From positions 399,047,469-399,111,468 of the forward strand of contig CM068371.1 of NCBI GenBank assembly GCA_034769895.1: a DNA stretch of 64,000 nt, given 5' to 3'. Under the pieces are notes generated by a model. The model was not told the DNA's origin and did not search any database. It saw only the letters and a list, made by a program, of their open reading frames with translations. The DNA is from Magicicada septendecula (Eukaryota; Arthropoda; Insecta; Hemiptera; Cicadidae). The position numbers and the translations under genes were made by a program. This document shows positions 61,471-64,000 of the stretch, one piece after another. How positions within the stretch are numbered: position 1 is the first letter of the stretch; each line of letters starts with the position of its first letter.

Positions 61471-61779
61471 ATATCTACAGCCTTAAAAAAAATATGTAAG
61501 TGGCTTATTCTCTAGTAGCCATAGTTTCACCAAAATAGTTTAGTTACTTTTACTTTACATATATGACGAGAAGACGAGGTTGTAATATACAAAGCTGAGT
61601 AACATACTAAACTTTTAGAGTTCTAAAGGCCAGGCGCCCACAGAGGTGGCAAAATACAAAGAGGCGGCGACGAGGCAGTGGCGACCGACGGACGGGTGGC
61701 GACAATTTTACAGCAACGTGGCGGTGACGTGTCTTAACGGCAACAGGGTAGGCGGCTGTTGCTGTCACATCAGTCGTAA

Positions 61780-62095
61780 ATGTCGTCCTCCGATGACGAA
61801 GATGTTTTAGCACTTGTGCATTTGGCAAATGTAAATATTTTAAACAAAGCAGTTCATAAAAGAAGGCGATTTTGGATACATCCATATTGGCGGAAGAAGA
61901 AAGATTGCGGTGCGTTTAATGTGTTTAAGGACTTGAACTTGTACGATGAGAAGTTCAAATCATTTTATAGAATGAAGAGGGAAACATTGAGTGTTTTAGT
62001 AGAAAGGTACGTCCAGAAATTAGTAAAAAGGATACGAACTGGAGACTTTCTATAACGCCTGAAGAACGTATTTTAATTGCATTAAGTTGTCAGAA
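61780..62095 (+). pseudogene. Harbinger transposase N-terminal remnant
   Basis: From the ATG at 61780 the 92-codon frame has RRRFWIHPYWRKKKDCGAF and then FKDLNLYDEKFKSFYRM, the conserved N-terminal region of HARBI1-like nucleases. A frame change near 62035 is followed in another frame by TPEERILIAL at about 62055, the next conserved block. The DDE catalytic domain that should follow is not found in 62100-62860, so it is truncated or deleted. The intervening sequence up to 62860 shows nothing else I can name. Confidence 0.8.
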
Positions 62096-62861
62096 ATCGA
62101 TAACAAATAACATTAATGTTGTACCTGAAGTGGACACATTTTCAGTTATTTCTAATGCTTACTCAAAAAATACCACAAAATTTAACATCAACATTATCGA
62201 CATAAAAAGTATTTAACAGCACACACATTTTTTTATATCGTTCTATATACTGAACTATGTTTTGGTACTGTGCGTTTTATATTTTAGTGCCAATGATTCA
62301 CGGAAGTACTAATAACTATTTATTTGAATGGTAGTAAACCACAATTCAATGCGTCCGTTTCAGGAATGAAAGTGCATAATACTCATAACAAGATAATTAA
62401 TAAAATTTAAAGTTACAGAAAGATAACTATAAGAACACTGTACTTAAAGTGGACGCAATTCACGAGGATGGCCTCGTATCATCAGCACTTTTTATACCGT
62501 TTGTGGTACCAAAAGCTGCATGTGGTGTGTGGTTCCAAACGGTAGCAACTGTTGATGGTACGAAACCATCCTTGGAAACGCATCCCCTGAAAGTACAGTA
62601 CAGTGTTTGTAAATTTATCACTGTGTAAGTTAAATCTTATTAATTATTTCGTTATAAATTAGTCATTTCAAGATGTGGGATGTAACAAGAATACATAGGT
62701 GCACACAAGTATTATAATTTTGATAGAAGAAAATACGAAACATTGTTTACGGTACAGCCTACAGATTGTTCAAAATAAATTTCAGAACATGTTCACATGA
62801 AGAATATTTTTAAATGCTTTAAGTTTTTATGCAACACATTCTTGTAATATCCAACCATCAT

Positions 62862-63783
62862 TTAACCGACCCAACCATCATTTAAGGTACGCAATGCATC
62901 AGTAAGTGTTACATTTCCTTGCTCAGTAGTAATATGGAGTGTGCGATGAGTGACTATATTACCCGGTTGATATTGTTTGTAACCGGAAGCATGCGAAGTT
63001 GACGAACCTGGCGAGAAGTCTTCACATGAAACATTTGCTGGTGGTTTTTCACCTAATATATTTCCTGCCATAGTTAAAATTCCGATTTTGAAACGTCGCT
63101 TGTGCTCCTCCGTCATTTTTCTCATATTCGGTAATACGCTCATTAAAAATGAATAGTCTGCATCATCATATTTTCGCACTGTCTGTTTTTGCGGAAAATT
63201 TTTCCACTGCTGATCTGCTGACGTCTTGTAGCGACAGTAATTGATCACAAAATTTTCGATATTTGTTTTTTGGGAGTTGCGAAGAGGTACGATTTATTTG
63301 TTTTGAACGGCGTTCTTCTTCTTCCTCTTCTTTTTCTTCCTGATGAAATGGTGCTACAGATTGACGTTCCATTTGAATCTGGGGAGGATCCTCATCCTTA
63401 AAAGATTCCGTTTCGTGTAAGATCTCTTCACTCACTCTTTCGTCGTTTGCCTTACTTACGTTACTTTTCGTTTGGCGGGATTTTATAAATGGCTCAAGAA
63501 AACCCATAAATTCGGCCAACTAGTATCGCTTCTTATTTACAGTACCTGACGGCGTATATTCTCGTAGGTGTTTTATGTATCTTCCTCGCAGGTTTTTCCA
63601 CTTTATCTTGCAATCAGGCACTCCAATGAATCGACCATTCTCCTTGATTTCATTTGCTATTGCAATCCAAGCTTGATCTTGGGCTCTGGTACGCTGGTAA
63701 TCCTGCGAGGTGTGGTCATATAAGCACGGATGCTGCTCAACGAGTTGCATAAAATTAATATTGAAATCCTGGTCGTCGCACAT
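62862..63783 (-). pseudogene. MADF-BESS DNA-binding protein of the Harbinger element, broken
   Basis: Starts at the ATG at 63783. Residues 1-85 form a MADF domain (FMQLVEQHPCLYDHTSQDY...WKNLRGRYIKHLRE), a Myb-like fold that would bind the transposon ends and partner the transposase. An in-frame TAG at 63520-63522 interrupts the domain end, and the frame stays open beyond it. An acidic EEEKEEE linker follows. A frameshift lies between about 63180 and 63248, after which the BESS motif DDADYSFLMSVLPNMRKM appears. It ends at 62862. One stop and one frameshift make it a pseudogene. Confidence 0.85.
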
Positions 63784-64000
63784 GAATACACTTTAATGTT
63801 ATTTATGATTATAATTATTTATAATCATATATTAATATGTAAGTATTAATTCTCAGTCTGTTTTGCGAATCACTCTGAAAACACAGTACAGAAACGGACG
63901 TGGACGTGGCGAAAATAGAACACGATGTAATCGAGTGGCGGAGACGTGGCGGATGTGAAGAGGCGCAGCCGCCACGTCTCCGCCACGCCACTTCTTTTGG

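Larger units (their letters stand above)
61625..64000 (+). mobile_element. PIF/Harbinger transposon, left part (continues beyond window)
   Basis: The left end is TAA-AGGCCAGGCGCCCACAGAGG, with TAA as the likely 3-bp target site. GC-rich subterminal repeats of the type GTGGCG occur at 61640-61730 and inverted at 63900-63990, so the right terminus must lie just past 64000. Inside are the start of a Harbinger transposase (plus strand) and a convergent MADF-BESS gene (minus strand), the two-gene layout known for this superfamily. Both are broken and the catalytic half of the transposase is not visible. Confidence 0.8.

Overview
The window looks like intergenic DNA from a large, AT-rich arthropod genome, most likely an insect. 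The evidence is the mix of fossils: hAT, mariner, PIF/Harbinger, R1-clade and jockey-like LINEs and a Ty3/gypsy-type LTR element, embedded in AT-rich sequence with GT/CT microsatellites. I find no convincing host gene, tRNA or rRNA. Almost every coding signal belongs to a mobile element and most are broken. A hemimetabolous insect such as a cockroach or termite is a guess from the repeat-rich texture, not a demonstrated identity.

Layout. 1-406: end of a ~165-bp tandem satellite. 1102-3520: hAT transposon with an 8-bp target duplication and a decayed transposase, followed by further hAT debris, a 180-bp foldback MITE and unassigned AT-rich DNA with LINE remnants up to 12981. 12982-27315: one 14.3-kb Ty3/gypsy-type retrotransposon on the minus strand, with two 3277-bp LTRs that are almost identical. 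It carries a coiled-coil gag, a well-formed -1 frameshift signal, protease-RT-RNase H, integrase, and an unusual ten-copy minisatellite between integrase and the 3' LTR. 27600-40500: a graveyard of LINE fragments, including one 5'-truncated copy with a 17-bp target duplication, plus a hAT remnant.

42211-58227 is the most remarkable object: a 16,017-bp element made almost wholly of two inverted arms of about 7.57 kb around an 884-bp centre. It is bounded by a perfect 6-bp target-site duplication (ATAGTG) and has termini 5'-AGTAGAGGG...CCCTCTACT-3'. The arms carry subterminal arrays of a short GC-containing motif, a duplicated promoter/ATG/splice-donor-like cassette, a small ORF with a signal-peptide-like start, and a fossil LINE, but no transposase. 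Size, duplication length and terminal dinucleotides recall Polinton/Maverick elements, yet none of their genes are visible. I read it as a giant non-autonomous hairpin transposon of uncertain superfamily. It sits between two mariner fragments in opposite orientation.

58630-64000: a LINE RT fragment, a second copy of an interspersed repeat also seen at 7140-7800, and the left part of a PIF/Harbinger element (61625 to beyond the window). The Harbinger element has the start of a transposase on the plus strand and a convergent, decayed MADF-BESS DNA-binding partner on the minus strand.

The genes therefore do not form a host pathway. They are parts of independent mobile elements. Several sites (near 10.3, 27.6, 36.3 and 37.6 kb) carry short structured motifs resembling hammerhead ribozyme cores, which may mark remnants of Penelope-like or related retroelements.
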